Source: Branchiostoma floridae (lineage: Eukaryota; Chordata; Leptocardii; Amphioxiformes; Branchiostomatidae). Taken from it: a stretch of 62,000 nucleotides of DNA. Below, piece by piece: positions 24,601-46,900 of the stretch. A program made the position numbers and the translations under genes. The DNA is taken from the NCBI RefSeq assembly GCF_000003815.2, contig NC_049981.1:17779041-17841040 (forward strand), in the 5' to 3' direction. The notes below the pieces were generated by a model. The model saw nothing but the letters and a program-made list of their open reading frames with translations, searched no databases and was not told where the DNA came from. Position 1 is the first letter of the stretch. Every line of letters begins with the position of its first letter.

Positions 24601-27600
24601 ATCAAAATTAAAATGCATGAACACACCAGTATTCTTTCTTTCGTTATACATGTAGTACTATATACAATGTAGGTGTACTATTAGACAGTGCGCCAACAAA
24701 AATGGGGACAAGGTTAGGTGAATCTGTTTATATTACTATTTCCAATTGGACAGAATTAAGGTAGACATGCTGGAAATCAATTCTACAATATAATGTTTTC
24801 ATCACACAAGTTTAATGGAAAGTATATTTTCCTTGCCAGCAGTCAATCTTCAGAAAGAGCTAGGGATACCAAGTTTTTGCTACGGTTGGACAGAAACTGG
24901 AAAGAGCATAATATATATTCTTTTTCCTAAATTCTAAGAAATTATTCATGGGTTCCTTTTAAACTAGGTCACTGATTACACAAAGGGCTTGATAGAGCAA
25001 TGTTTTGTTTGGGACCTGGCCATTGTTGACCAGGTCCCAAACCCTAAGGCCACAGTTGTTTAGGCCAAAGGAAGTGAATCTTCTGATAGATTTTGCCCAA
25101 TGTGAACAGGGCCTAAAACTGGCCATATAAGCAAATTGATGCACATATATTTTACTGAGTGTGTACAGGGCCTTTGTTCTAACATGACATCATCAGGTCA
25201 GCTGTAGGTACATATTGTACTTCACCACACAAAAATACCTGCAAAGGTAGACTCCTTCATCAGCGTTAGTGATCCCCATAACCTGCAGGTTTCCACTGGT
25301 GGATATATCATACTTGGAACTGTCAGTCACAGGATTGCCATCAAAGAACCAGCTGATGGCAGGGACTGGATCACCTGAGATGGCCAGAGACAGATGGACG
25401 GACAGATGAGGATAAAACAGGAAGTTCCACTGCCATGGAAGTACCATGGAAAGTCACTGGGGGCCAATGATCTAATCATTTCTCCCTTTTACTAACCACA
25501 GCGAACAGAATTCCCAAATCATCAATATCCATTCACGACCTCTCATCTCATGCTGTCCACAAACATACAAACATGATGCACTGAAATACAAATCTTGGCA
25601 AACATAACATAAATTATATCATTATGAAGGCAATGATAAGCTTAACAACATAATAAGTATTAAAAGTATAAATCATCAAATAGAGCTATGCAGTTTTCCC
25701 CACAAAATTGTGCTTTTTTAAAATGTCATCTGCTCTCTTTGCTATCATATGTTATATTTTTATCAAATTGAATTGATAAATGTATGAAACATAAGAAACG
25801 AATTCAGTGGACTTGGGAGACTATTCAATTAGAGTATTAATATCTGCCTTTCTCCTTGCAAAAAAAACAGGCTGCTAGAGGTGTCTTCGTTGTTTAATTG
25901 TCAAAATCCTTAGTTAATGCTTTATGAGCTGTGCAAAAGCTAGCAAAGAATTGAAGAAAAAAAGGGATCTGGAACAAAACCATTTGCTTCCATTTCTCTG
26001 GGCAATGGACAAGGCCTTACCAGTAGCTTGGCAGGGCAAGAGTGGACTTTCATGGACCAAGGCCTGCGTATCTACTGGGAGCTGTGTAAAAGATGGTCCA
26101 TACTGAACATGCAGGGTTGATGAAGACGTGGCTCTCCCCACAGTATTTGTGGCCAAGCACCTGCATAAGATTGTATATATTTCATCAGACAACATTTGAT
26201 GATTAAAAAAAAAATCTTATGACATAAAAATTTTATTTCTTCACAATGAAAAGACTGTAATGTAGGAAATAATATTGTATACAATTAAATAAGATAGCCT
26301 CCAGTGACACAACAGAATTAAGTCTTGTAACAAGACTTAGTTTTTTAGAAATTTAGAAACTTAGAAATTTCATGCCTGATGCATGATATTTAATTATGTT
26401 TATCTTCAAAGAAGGAAAACATATTATTTTTGCTCTCACTGTTTCTTCTAATGTTCAAGGTCAATGACTTGGGCCAGATAGCTGTCACCGTGGTAAAGTA
26501 GCAGACACCAGGCAGCAGTGTGGTTTTCAATTACAATGGAAAATAAGTAGCATTCTGCTGATTTGAACCAGAGTCGCCCAGGTTACTAACTTATTAGAAC
26601 CACCATTACATATGAAGATATCCCTGTCCCTGACCTAGAAACAAGATCATGTTATTGACCAACCTGTATTCGCCCTCATCCACCCCTCTCACCGTGGTGA
26701 TGGTCAGTGTCCCGTTACTAGACACTGTAATACCCGAAGGTCCAGACTGGGCGCTGGGCGCGGGAAATGTACCTGTAGAACATTCAGCAGGTCAGCTCAA
26801 GTTGGACTGTCACTTCAAAATCTCAATCAGACAGAGGCAATCTTCAAAACTCTGTTTAGCGGAGAACTTTTGAACGGTCGATATGTAGTTAACCTAAGTA
26901 GTTACCTTAACAACTAGGTAACCAACGACATAATCCCCAGCAAGTTATAACATTATGGATGGTTTGTTTGTTTTTCTTTGTAGAAATGGTAAATGGCATG
27001 CAGGATGAAGCCATTTCTTTTTGATAAGTGTGCTCCAATCTTTAATGTGCTTGAGGTCAGTGACTTTCCTCAAACACGGGTCTTCTGTTTCAGTATGTCA
27101 TGCCCTTAAGTACAACTCCTGGTGTCTTATGCCATGAGGCAGTTAAAGGAGTATGCAATACAAAAAAACTAACATACAGACAAGTTTTGGACCTGCTGGG
27201 GCTAGGTCTACCTGAATTGGGGGTTGTCCATGTGATGTGAGGAGTGGGGATCCCCGCTGCCTGACAGGAGAAGCTGATGGTCTGACTGAGACCACAGATC
27301 TGGTCAGCAGGTGTCTGTGTGAAGGTGGGACCCACATGGACAGTCAAGGAGGCGCTGGAACGGACACTTCCCTGTTAGAAAAGAACACCATATAGACTGT
27401 GATGAAAGGTTAAAAATAGTTACAGGTAGTTCCAATTGGCCTTTCCTGAGGCCCTAAGGGCAGTTGGTTGTTGAAGTCAAGGTATTCAACCACAGTCATA
27501 TAGCCTTATAGGAGGATGACATTACCAATCAGAAGTTACTTTGCTCACTCAGTTAATTTTCAAATTGTTAAAAGTTGTTAAGCATAAGACAAGGTCTTAT

Positions 27601-29482
27601 GACACCATTACTACTGAGATTTACCTCTGAGTTCTCAGCAGTACAGATGTACATCCCTGTATCAGACTGCTGAATATTCCGTATCCTCATCCAGCCACTG
27701 CTGACAAACTCTACTCTCCCTGCAGGCAGGTCACCTCCAGCCTTCTCCCAGCTCAGGACTGGGTCTGGGCTGGCACTGGCCTCACAGACAAACAGTACCT
27801 GTCATGGGAAGTAAAGTCATGTAAACTGTCATGTTTTATCCTGCTCAGGACTCAGGCTTTAGCCTGGCATGGGCCTCACAGATAAACAGTACCTGTCATG
27901 GGAAGTAAAGTCATGTAAACTGTCATGTTTTATCCAGCTCAGGACTGGCTTTAGCCTCACAGACAAACAGTACCTGTCATGTGAAGTAAAGTCATGTAAA
28001 CTGTCATGTTTTATCCAGCTCAGGACTGGGTCTGGGCTGGCACGGGCCTCACAGATTAACAGCACCTGTCATGTGAAGTAAAGTGACATGACGTAAAGTA
28101 TATTCTATCCAGCTAAGTGCATCAGACATTGTAAGATGTTCTCTTTAAGAATCATGCAATAAACACAACTACATTTAGACAAAAAACAGTTTAGGTTTCA
28201 GTAAAACAATCCTGACATGAATACACATTTACCTAGCAACCTTTCTAACTTTTGGAAGGCATAGAAATTGGCAGCTATCATAAAATTTCCTGATACCAGT
28301 GGTAGTTAACTTTGACCCTTTAATTTACTCTTCAAATCTTGAAACCATTGGGGAGAGGGAGTTTAAGTGCTTTAAGTGCCATCTCCTTTTCATGTGCAAA
28401 AGATGATATCCTTACCGATAGGCCAACATTTACTATCTTGTCCTCTGGAGTTCTGGTGAAGACTGGCAATGCAGTGCTGAATACATTTAACATTGCACTT
28501 GCAACATTTGTCCCAAAACTATTTGTTGCATGGCAGGTGTAAAAGCCAGCGTCCGATCCCTGCACATTAGTGACCACCAGGCTGTTGTTTGGGTAGATGG
28601 TGAATCTTCCATTGTTGACAATGACATCATTGTCATTGTTTGTCCATGATATAGAGGGGATGGGGGAACCAGTCACCACACAGTCAAAGACGGCAGCTCC
28701 ACCCGTGGACACTGACAATGGGCTAGGTGTAATAGTGAACATGGGACGGTCTGCACACACAGGATCTCCTGTAACATAGAATTCACCATTATACAAACTA
28801 TTCAAACTTTCTTCAGTAAAATTTCACCAATAAGTAATCGCTCCCTGCCTCTGTCCAGGTTCCATTCAAGAGAATGAAAGGTTATTCTCATGACAAATTT
28901 AATACCTTGACCGGTACTTCTTGCATTCAGTACTTAAGTTACATCCCAAATGTTTGTTCTCAAGGAAAAATGTCAAAGCACTTGGTCCAGAGTTGTTGTG
29001 ATTGTAAAGGTGCATGAGACTAGACTGTTTGATCCACTCATACCTGGAGTTAGAGATGAGTGTGGAGGGTTCTTTAACTTGTTTGAGGCGTGACTCGTCT
29101 CACTTAGATGTAAAATGTAAAAGGGCGTCCCTAACTAAAATCAAGCTACATGAAGGAATTAATTTTCACCTGTCGGTGAAGTAAGTAAATCGTCAGTAAC
29201 TTTTCTAAAGATATATTCAAGTGAAGTCATCTTTTCCCCAAGGGCACAGAATTGGAATCATAGATGTATACATTTAATATTTCTGCATATCACTTGACTT
29301 GCACAATTGCCCTGAGTTTGGTCTTCATAATCAGGTGTGACTAAAAGGTTCTATGTTTACCTGACACCAGAGGACTACTGTGACTTACCCTGCAGCAGTA
29401 CAGTGGCTACACAGTAGAACACGTAGACAATCAGCTGCAGCCAACGTTCTCCACTTGGAACAGGAAGGTCCTGGGTACACAT
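18632..29482 (-). CDS. Ig/FN3 transmembrane receptor, 14 coding exons
   Basis: Predicted type I cell-surface adhesion or guidance receptor. Exons, 5' to 3': 29482-29389, 28768-28416, 27798-27625, 27371-27212, 26772-26664, 26160-26021, 25374-25239, 24453-24317, 24060-23965, 23595-21733, 21202-21026, 20638-20525, 20016-19907, 19189-18632. The total is 4221 bases (1406 residues), with all phases matching. Residues 1-31 hold a signal peptide (LQLIVYVFYCVATVLL). About eight Ig domains follow to residue 760, with typical DxGxYxC cores (DAGFYTCHATN, DTGMYICTAEN, DEGVYLCRAEN). Three FN3 domains follow (NVTVTWSHEDC, IITVRWTSP, SILVKWLTT). The transmembrane helix is at about 1088-1111 (GVILAIVGGCVGLVLLLGVA). 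The tail of about 295 residues has SYDV, EYMEI and PVYAQV tyrosines, a charged coiled region and RSRRRRRK. Exon 10 is large (1863 bp) and ends in a GC donor (CAG|GCAAGT). Ig-FN3x3-TM resembles ROBO and CDON/BOC, but with more Ig domains; orthology is not assigned. Confidence 0.87.
21400..21720. repeat. Degenerate short tandem repeat next to exon 10
   Basis: Repeated, irregularly spaced units of about 22-26 bp built on ACATTTTCAGTACCAAGGA. The array is in the GC-AG intron of the Ig/FN3 gene and ends within about 15 bases of the donor of exon 10 (21733). Confidence 0.75.
23711..23882. mobile_element. Diverged relative of the 4160-4415 MITE
   Basis: It shares an ordered series of words with the element at 4160-4415: GAATTGGGATTTACC, a TCTACTG..ACTTC block, CCACATGA, GACTGCAG, CCAGATAA and TTCACATGGCTCT. 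It lies in intron 9 of the Ig/FN3 gene. The right terminal repeat is not clear. Confidence 0.5.
25007..25042. repeat. Perfect 13-bp hairpin
   Basis: GTTTGGGACCTGG at 25007-25019 and CCAGGTCCCAAAC at 25030-25042 around a 10-base loop, inside intron 7 of the Ig/FN3 gene. The function is unknown; it may be part of a decayed foldback element. Confidence 0.7.
26550..26635. mobile_element. SINE fragment
   Basis: The words 'gaaccagagtcgcccaggttactaacttattagaaccacc' and 'gatatccctgtccctga' (in pieces) match the head of the tRNA-headed SINE family seen at 8405-8609 and 58340-58605. It lies in intron 5 of the Ig/FN3 gene. Confidence 0.45.
27755..28090. repeat. Fourfold tandem duplication of a splice acceptor and exon start
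   Basis: The 5' part of Ig/FN3 exon 3 with its upstream intron is repeated four times, with spacing of 94, 81 and 92 bases (acceptor-side words near 27798, 27892, 27973 and 28065). Each copy has an acceptor, about 35-55 bases of exon (coding VCEASASPDPVLSW in the true copy) and then intron (CATGACAGTTTACATGAC). Only the copy ending at 27798 is joined to the rest of the exon. Confidence 0.9.
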
Positions 29483-30374
29483 GATGTTCACATAGCCACA
29501 CCCTGGGACACTTTAGACAGATAACTTCCAAGCACAAGTCCACAGGTATGGAGTGTCTCAGTTCCTGTGGGATTTATTGATGGTTACACAGTGTCAGTCA
29601 CAATGGGCTTAAATTGCTTTTTGGACTTTGGCTGAGCTCAGAGCGTGTATGATGTTGTTCTAGCAAATAAGGGGGCGACTTGTTTACCCACTGTGGGCCT
29701 TCTGTAAACAGAGTACACCTACGTATACATTGTAACATGTTGTTATCCGGTGATCAGGCATTTTGAAACATTATCTTTACAGCTTTAAAGAATGAAGCTG
29801 ACTTCTACAATAACGAAGAAGCTAAAAGCTGCCTCCATAGCAGACTTTACTCTTGCTAGTCCAATTTTACATAGCTAGGTGTAACCTGAGTTTAACATCT
29901 GTAGTAACTGTTGCATATGGACTATGACCTAACTTGCATAATTGACGTTAGCATGCTATAATGTAAGAGAGGAGTATTCATTGCTCATGCTTCTCTCTTT
30001 CTAAGTTGCAAATTGATACATGTTAGTAGGCCTATCAAGGAACATAGAGGAGTTTTCTCAATTATGATGTAAATTGTAGTTCTGCTGCAGTACCACTGAA
30101 AGTACCAAGGTGGCAAAAATCACTTGCCCTTTGTTTTGCTGACACCTGCCCATATGCCAAATGTCATACAAATCCAACATTACTTCTTTTATTATGAAGA
30201 TAATGCAAAATAAATTCTCTGGCCAATTCTGGGCATGTATTCATGCAATATTGTAAAGATTTTTCAGACCTATCGTGTTACTTTTAAAAAAATGCCAACG
30301 CCTCTGTGGCGTCGCCAAAAATAGTGTTTAATCAAATAATCATCTGGTGTATTTTGCCAGCCAGTAGGTACCCC

Positions 30375-30590
30375 AAGTATGAGTAATGAGGCTGTTTAAC
30401 GTGGTCGAGGCACCTCCTCGAGCACGGGACCCCCGTTTTACGTCCCTCCCGGAAGACGATTTCGTGGAAAACTTCGTGAGGCTACAGCAATCCGGACGTC
30501 CTTGGTTGGTCTCCCATCCAAGCACTATCCGGACCGCGCGTTGCTTAACTTCCGAGATCGAGGGATCGGGTGTACCAACGCGCCACGCGG
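30375..30590 (-). mobile_element. SINE with a 5S rRNA-derived head
   Basis: On the minus strand, 30584-30476 reads as a diverged 5S rRNA. It has CCCGATC, GATCTCGGAAGTTAAGCA, then GTGCTTGGATGGGAGACC (complement of 30508-30525 region) and TGCTGTAG near the end. These are the 5S internal control regions, with substitutions. A SINE body follows, with GGAGGGACGTAAAACGGGGG and CGTGCTCGAGGAGG words, which is also seen in the tRNA-headed SINEs of this window. A functional 5S gene is unlikely because the head is altered and continues into the SINE body. Confidence 0.8.
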
Positions 30591-31401
30591 ACAAATGTAC
30601 CGGCACGAGCAATTAATTTGTAATCAGCGAAAACATGCTGCGATGGAGGCTAAAATGACAATGATTCTTAAACAAGATCAGTGCGCGGTAATGCATTCTA
30701 TTGTCCCTCAAAAGCAGAGAATTCATTGTAACAAACTCTTTGGGATTGACGTGGTGGGGACGTTCCCGGCCGGTCCCGTTATGATATAAACGTTGTGATA
30801 CATCATTGATACTAATAAATATATCGTTGACGTTTTTGCGATCCCATTACAAACATAGTAACGTTGACCTAATATCTTATCATATTTACTATTTAATCCA
30901 TATTCCTGGTACGATACTTACGAAATTGTTGTCCTGGTCCTAATGAATAACACATGCGCAATAACACAGACCACAGCAAAACCCAAAGTAAAGTTTAGAA
31001 AATATCATACTTGAATACATTAAATGATACTGCTAACCAGTAAAAGGTAACCAGTTTTCATCGCAAAATAAGATATTTTTGCAATTTTTTTTCAAGATTT
31101 TATTGTTAGATTACACAAACTCTCAGACGTGCTATGAGTACTTGTCATCTCCAAAACGTTTAGATGACATTGTGGGAAGGAACCACTATGACCCCGTGAG
31201 AGGGTGTTTGATAATAATAATTATATTAAAACATCAGCTTTAAAGAAAAGAGCAAATAAATTGAGAATATTACATATCAAGAAATGTTACATGTCACAAA
31301 ACTAACAACACATTCCATGATGTAAGCTTATGACTCCGAAATGTCTTTTCTACTTCATAAAGAAGTCATGACACTTGTATTCAAGATGGTTCCGTCCTGC
31401 T

Positions 31402-31414
31402 GTTGCTTGGCAAC
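31402..31414 (+). promoter_or_regulatory. RFX X-box-like palindrome
   Basis: GTTGCTTGGCAAC matches the RFX X-box consensus GTNRCC-N(0-3)-RGYAAC except for one position in the left half (T for C). It is 83 bases upstream of the IQANK1-like ATG. RFX factors drive ciliary genes across animals. Function here is inference. Confidence 0.5.
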
Positions 31415-31496
31415 ATGACGCGTCGAGGTGGATGATTTGGGTCACTGGGGTCACTGCCCCACGCCAGGGAGGCTCTGCACGCACTGAGTTGTCAAC

Positions 31497-41719
<10,223 letters not shown>

Positions 41720-42891
41720 CAACATTCAGTCATAGATGTGAGGGACCATATGAAGACATATCTAGAACGTGAACCATTTATTTTTGTAATTTTTGTACTG
41801 AATGATTGGACAACTGTGACAGTAATAAATCAAAGAAACAGAATTGCAGAAGAATCTGAGCCTCAGTGTATTACACGCAAATCCAACAGTATGTACATCA
41901 GATCAGAATTTACTAAAAACACATCATCCTGATCTCTTCCAATTACTGTGACCATTCTGTGATGCAATTTATTGTGCAGTGTACATATTTGTGTGTGTGT
42001 GTATAGATTCTCTTTGCATCTGGATAATTTTCATATTTGTGTGGATTAGACATATGTGAAAATATCAGACTTTATTTGCATACCTTATTTTCAGAGTCAG
42101 CATCGGTGGCTTGGTATCGTGTTGCCTTTTTTTGTGTTTGCCACTTTCATTATCCTCGCCAAGAAGAATATATTTTGGGTAGCATTTGTGTGTGTGTGTG
42201 TGTGTAGAAGACCTGCATGGATTCTATTGATATTTGGTATGTGGGTAGGTCTTGATGAGACCTGAAAATGATTAGACTTTTGGCTATGGTACTGCAGCAG
42301 AGCTTTTGGGTTTTATATCTCATGTTATGGACAGTTCTGGCTATGATTTTTGAGTGGTAGACAGCTGTTGAGGTCAAAAGCAAGTGGTATATTTTTGGCC
42401 CCCAAGCAACTTGTTTTGGAACTGCAGGGGCCGGTTTAGTGTGATTTTGATAGATTCAAGAAGGAGTTGACAGATCCTGATTTTTGGTAATAGCTAAATA
42501 AAGTGATGTCATAGTTTTATCTTGGTTGTGCAAATCGGAATATAACTTGAATAATCTATGAGGAAATTGTCCAAACCTGCTCTGATCCACTACATGTATA
42601 TGGCTATTGCAACATGTGACATTTGTGACTGAGAAAGAGAATAATATTGATAGATTAATATTATGCAAATAAAGACCTAATTAATGAGCAAAATGCTATA
42701 ATCCCATTGTGGTAAATGACATTTAGATCAACATTGTCCTTGGTACTGAATGATATTCACATCTACATTGTCCTTTGTACTGAATTAGGCTCCAAGCAGA
42801 TGTTAGGCTGCGGCTATATACCGGTAGTAGTGGTACACTTGTGTATTTATCTGAGGAAAGTCATATCAATTTTACAAAGTATACAGTTTGA

Positions 42892-42897
42892 AATAAA
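42892..42897 (+). terminator. Candidate poly(A) signal for the IQANK1-like gene
   Basis: AATAAA followed closely by an A-rich stretch; about 1.2 kb after the stop. A nearer AATAAA at 41824-41829, about 105 bases after the stop, is an alternative. Confidence 0.45.
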
Positions 42898-42928
42898 AGA
42901 TTGAAAAAAATTTACAACCAGAAATTGC

Positions 42929-42934
42929 TTTATT
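42929..42934 (-). terminator. Candidate poly(A) signal for FBXL13
   Basis: AATAAA on the minus strand, about 1.06 kb after the FBXL13 stop at 43996. It faces the plus-strand signal at 42892, so the two cleavage zones (roughly 42905-42925) would overlap. Confidence 0.45.
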
Positions 42935-43995
42935 GCAGCGAACAATTGTCATAGTAATATATACATGTAATATACAAACACAGATTTATATTGACCACAA
43001 GTGCAAGTAACTGATGGCCCTGTCACACATACCCGACCATGGCCTCCCAACCTCCCCCAGACCAGTCATTAGCGAGATTTTCCATGACTAGCAGTTGCAA
43101 TGTTGGTTAAGTGTGAGGTTGGCTAAGTCTAACTAAGCTGTTCATAGTTGTGATATGGTCGTCACGACTGCTTTCCACCCACCCCACCTCTATTGGGGAC
43201 TGATCAGCAGCAAGGTTGTGGGGAGGTTCTGAATGTGTGACAACTACATGTAGTACTGCTTCAGAACAAAGGCTTGAGAACTCTGACATATAAAATACTG
43301 ACAAATAAACATAAAAAAAATCAAACTTTCAAAGCAGCAATAGCATGCCCCGTCCCACCTTTGTTATGCAGCAGCTGTGTATATACAGGAAGCAAAACAG
43401 TGCAGAAATACACGAAGGCAAAAATCTACATGGAAAAATGACATGTAAATATGTCATACTTTTTGAATTCATATAAACCAATTAGACATCTACTCATTGT
43501 CTCGATTCTTTATATATCACTTTGATAACTGGTCTTTTTCAAGACATACTTGTTTACCAGGGCCTTAATTTACTGACATCTGTAATCATACATAAACCAA
43601 CGAATAAAGAAATAGAAAATAGCAGCTATTACTCAAGAAACTCAATTATACAATTTTGAAAACAGTCACAGACATTTCAGATAACATCCACTATCTTTTG
43701 TCAGTGTGACTGATGAATGTAAATATTGGATGCTACCTGAAATGTCTCCGACCATTTCCAAAACTATATCTAGTGACAATGTATTTGACGTAAATGCTAT
43801 TTGGAATATCTTATTACCTGGATGTCTAACCTTCAATGACAACGTACAAAGAGTCACTGCATTGAGGGTAAAGTTATACTTGGATGACACTCCATCTAAT
43901 ACACAATCATAGCTCTACATTAGATGCAGCGATATGTACATCCATGTCTGACCCTACACTGGAGGCCCCAGCTGGAGAAGCCCATGGATGAATTA

Positions 43996-46900
43996 TTACT
44001 TTTTGGAGTAGTTAAAGTAGGCCGGCACCTCGTCTGTACTGTACTCCACATGCTCCACCTTACCTCGGATCTTATTTACTGCTGGTCTGTATGAGAGATG
44101 GATATGATATTAATGTAAGTTAAAAACAATCGGGATAGTTCTTGATAAGAAAAACAGGCAATCCACACAGCTCATGCCACAGAAATGAATTGCATCATCC
44201 TTCTATGACTGAAACATCGTTACTGAAGAAACAGCTTTAATGTTTATTTAACACTACCGGTCAGTTCTACATGTACATACATCAGTATCAGAATGATTCT
44301 GATTAGAATGGGAACATGAAGTGATGATGTCAAGACTATTACTCACTTTGTGATGTTTTTGCAGTAGAGCATGGTCAGCATTTTGAGCTGCTTACAGCCT
44401 TTCCTTAGGTACTTCAATGACTTGTCACTGTAAATAAAATTGGGGAAGTAAACTTTGCATGTGGTGTCTGCAGAAGGAGCTAAAAGTAGCAACAAAATAC
44501 CAGCAAATCCTGTTTCTGATTCTGAAATTCCTATCATTCAAGTCTACACATGTACATGTACATTCCCCTTTTTGGGTTTCCAAATTAAAGGATGAAAGCA
44601 CTTTATGGAGTAAAAATGATTCTCAAAGTATTTGTATGATCTATCACTTTTAATTTGTAAGACATAAAAACACGTTATTCCTGATTCTATGTACATACCT
44701 GACTTGCCAGCAGCCAGAGATGTCTAACACATGCAGGTACCTGCACACACCTGACACATACTGCATGGACAGGTCAGTCAGCTGGACAGGACAAGGGTCA
44801 ATGAATGAAAACCAGTAAGCTCAATCCCAAAAGACCACAAAACATAATCTACAGCTTATCTTAGGGCTTATATCAATTACTACACCAAGTTTTGACTTCA
44901 AGTTGTTGAATTCAAAATTGGGTCATTTTTCTTCTTCATCAGTTTATTCCGTCTCGTCTTTTCTTTTTACACTCCCATCAATTTGGGGTCAAATCCATAA
45001 TCAAGTCAATGTGGCCTGTGTGTAAAAATATATTCTATAAAAGACATGCACCTATCTACTCAGGTATAATCTATCAGGAAATCCAGCAATTCAGTCATAA
45101 CAATTTAGGCTGACCAGGTACCTAAAACTCATATCGCATACCTGCAGACATCCGCAGAAGTTGAGATGAGTCAGCATGCGGCAACAGAAGGCCATGCTTT
45201 TGATCCCTGTATCTGTGATTGCCTAGGGGGAGAGGCAGGGTTCAAATACAAAGTCAAGACAACCATGATTATGTTCACTCCACTTTTCCAAATTGATTAC
45301 AAATGTTAATGGTTCAATTATGGTAGCTATACTGTCAAGTAGAAAATCGTCAAGTAGGCAAATTGACAAATGAAATTCGGTCCTAACCTAAACATTGTTG
45401 TCATGCACAGTGCTGCCACCATGGATAGAAGCTTACCTGGCAGTGGGAGATGTCCAGCATCTCCAGTTCTCGTACCTGTGCACAGAACTTCTGCAGGCCC
45501 AAGTCTGTCACACCTTCACACTCTGACACTGTCACGTCCCGCACCCTTCCACTACTGCCTAGAGCAGCCAGGCCCTGTAAACACAAACACAAGTCTGTCA
45601 CACTTTGACTGTCATGTCCCGCACCCTTCCACTACTGCCTAGAGCAGCCAGGCCCTGAAAACACAAACACCGGAAATCATAAAACCAGCACTTTATCATT
45701 TATCATTGTATGATTATTCTACAGCATTTCATACACAAAGCATGATAGTTATGGCTAAGAGTACCAAGTCGCACTAACCGTGTCCCCAATATGGGTCCCA
45801 GACAAGTCCACCGAAGTCAGGTTTGGCATGTTCCCGAGCAGCTCGATGCCTGCATCAGTGATGTGTTCACAATAACAAACACTCAGGAATGTCAGATTCT
45901 GGCACCTGCACATACAAAGGGAACGGGTAAAATGTAGAAACAGTGTGGTTTCAATAACAAAGTCACTGTTCTGGAAGTCAAACTTTACTTGCTCCACCTC
46001 ATAGAGGATGATTAATGATGAAGATGATGAACTAAAGTTTTCATGAAGGGAAGGGCTGTATTCCTGAAAAATCAATAACTGAAAACAATAATTATTATTA
46101 TGAAGGCAACCAGAGATGGCAGACTTCACCTTATCCATACTTATCTGTGCCCCTTCCATTCCCTCAACTTTACTACAGTAACTAGTGAAATTTAAAAAAA
46201 AAGTGATAGTAGTAGTTGGAAGTGATGGAAGAGCTGGAAGTCTCATTCCTATGGTCATATCCAGAAGTGATTAACCAATCAAGAGCTCACATTTCATAAT
46301 TGCATTATGAGGTCATGATATCATTGGCTAGGATTAATTTATGACACTTTCTTTCCATATCATGGCTGTTATCATTACAATAACAGTTTTATCAGGTTGG
46401 TGAGTCATTGGATAACAAACTTCTTTGTGCACAACCAAGAGATTTCTTCATGATCGATATTTCCGTGACCTTCAGTCACTTTTCTCAGAGCAATTTTGAC
46501 TTGAGGAAGGTGACAGACAATCACCGAAACATTGATCTTCAGTAAAACACTTAGTCGAGTAAAAAGAACTTTAAAAAATGTTTAATCCATGAAGATTATT
46601 GTTGTTAAGGGCCTATGAGTGTTTAAGCACACATAGCCCAAGGATGAACTGACTTTTGTGCTATTCTGAGGAGAGACACGTCGCTGACTCTGACACAGTT
46701 GGTGAGGTTCATCTCCCTGATCCTGGTTCCAGATGGACCCTCTACAACCTGCCGCACTCCTGAGTCACTCAGCCTGGAAAACACAGGACATCACACCTGA
46801 TAACCTCATCACAACAACAAAGACAGAAGGATATAATCCATGCACATGAGGACCTATTTGAATAATCTATGAGAATCATTCATAATGCAGGTTTTTCATT

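Larger units (their letters stand above)
29483..31496. other. Divergent intergenic interval
   Basis: This 2.0 kb lies between the starts of the receptor (minus) and the IQANK1-like gene (plus), so it should hold both promoters. Contents: the 5S-headed SINE at 30375-30590 and an X-box-like palindrome at 31402-31414. I see no coding exon in the rest. Confidence 0.6.
41720..43995. other. Convergent intergenic interval with both 3' ends
   Basis: It holds the 3' UTRs of the IQANK1-like gene (plus) and FBXL13 (minus). There is a (GT)n tract at about 42188-42206. I see no coding exon. Poly(A) signals from both strands meet near 42890-42935. Confidence 0.65.

Noticed and set aside
27859-28065. Extra Ig exon
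   Set aside because: The open frame runs through the tandem acceptor duplications and alternates exon pieces with intron sequence; it lacks the second half of an Ig domain.
30476-30584. A functional 5S rRNA gene
   Set aside because: The control regions carry substitutions and the sequence continues into a SINE body shared with tRNA-headed copies, with no clean T-run terminator at the 5S end.
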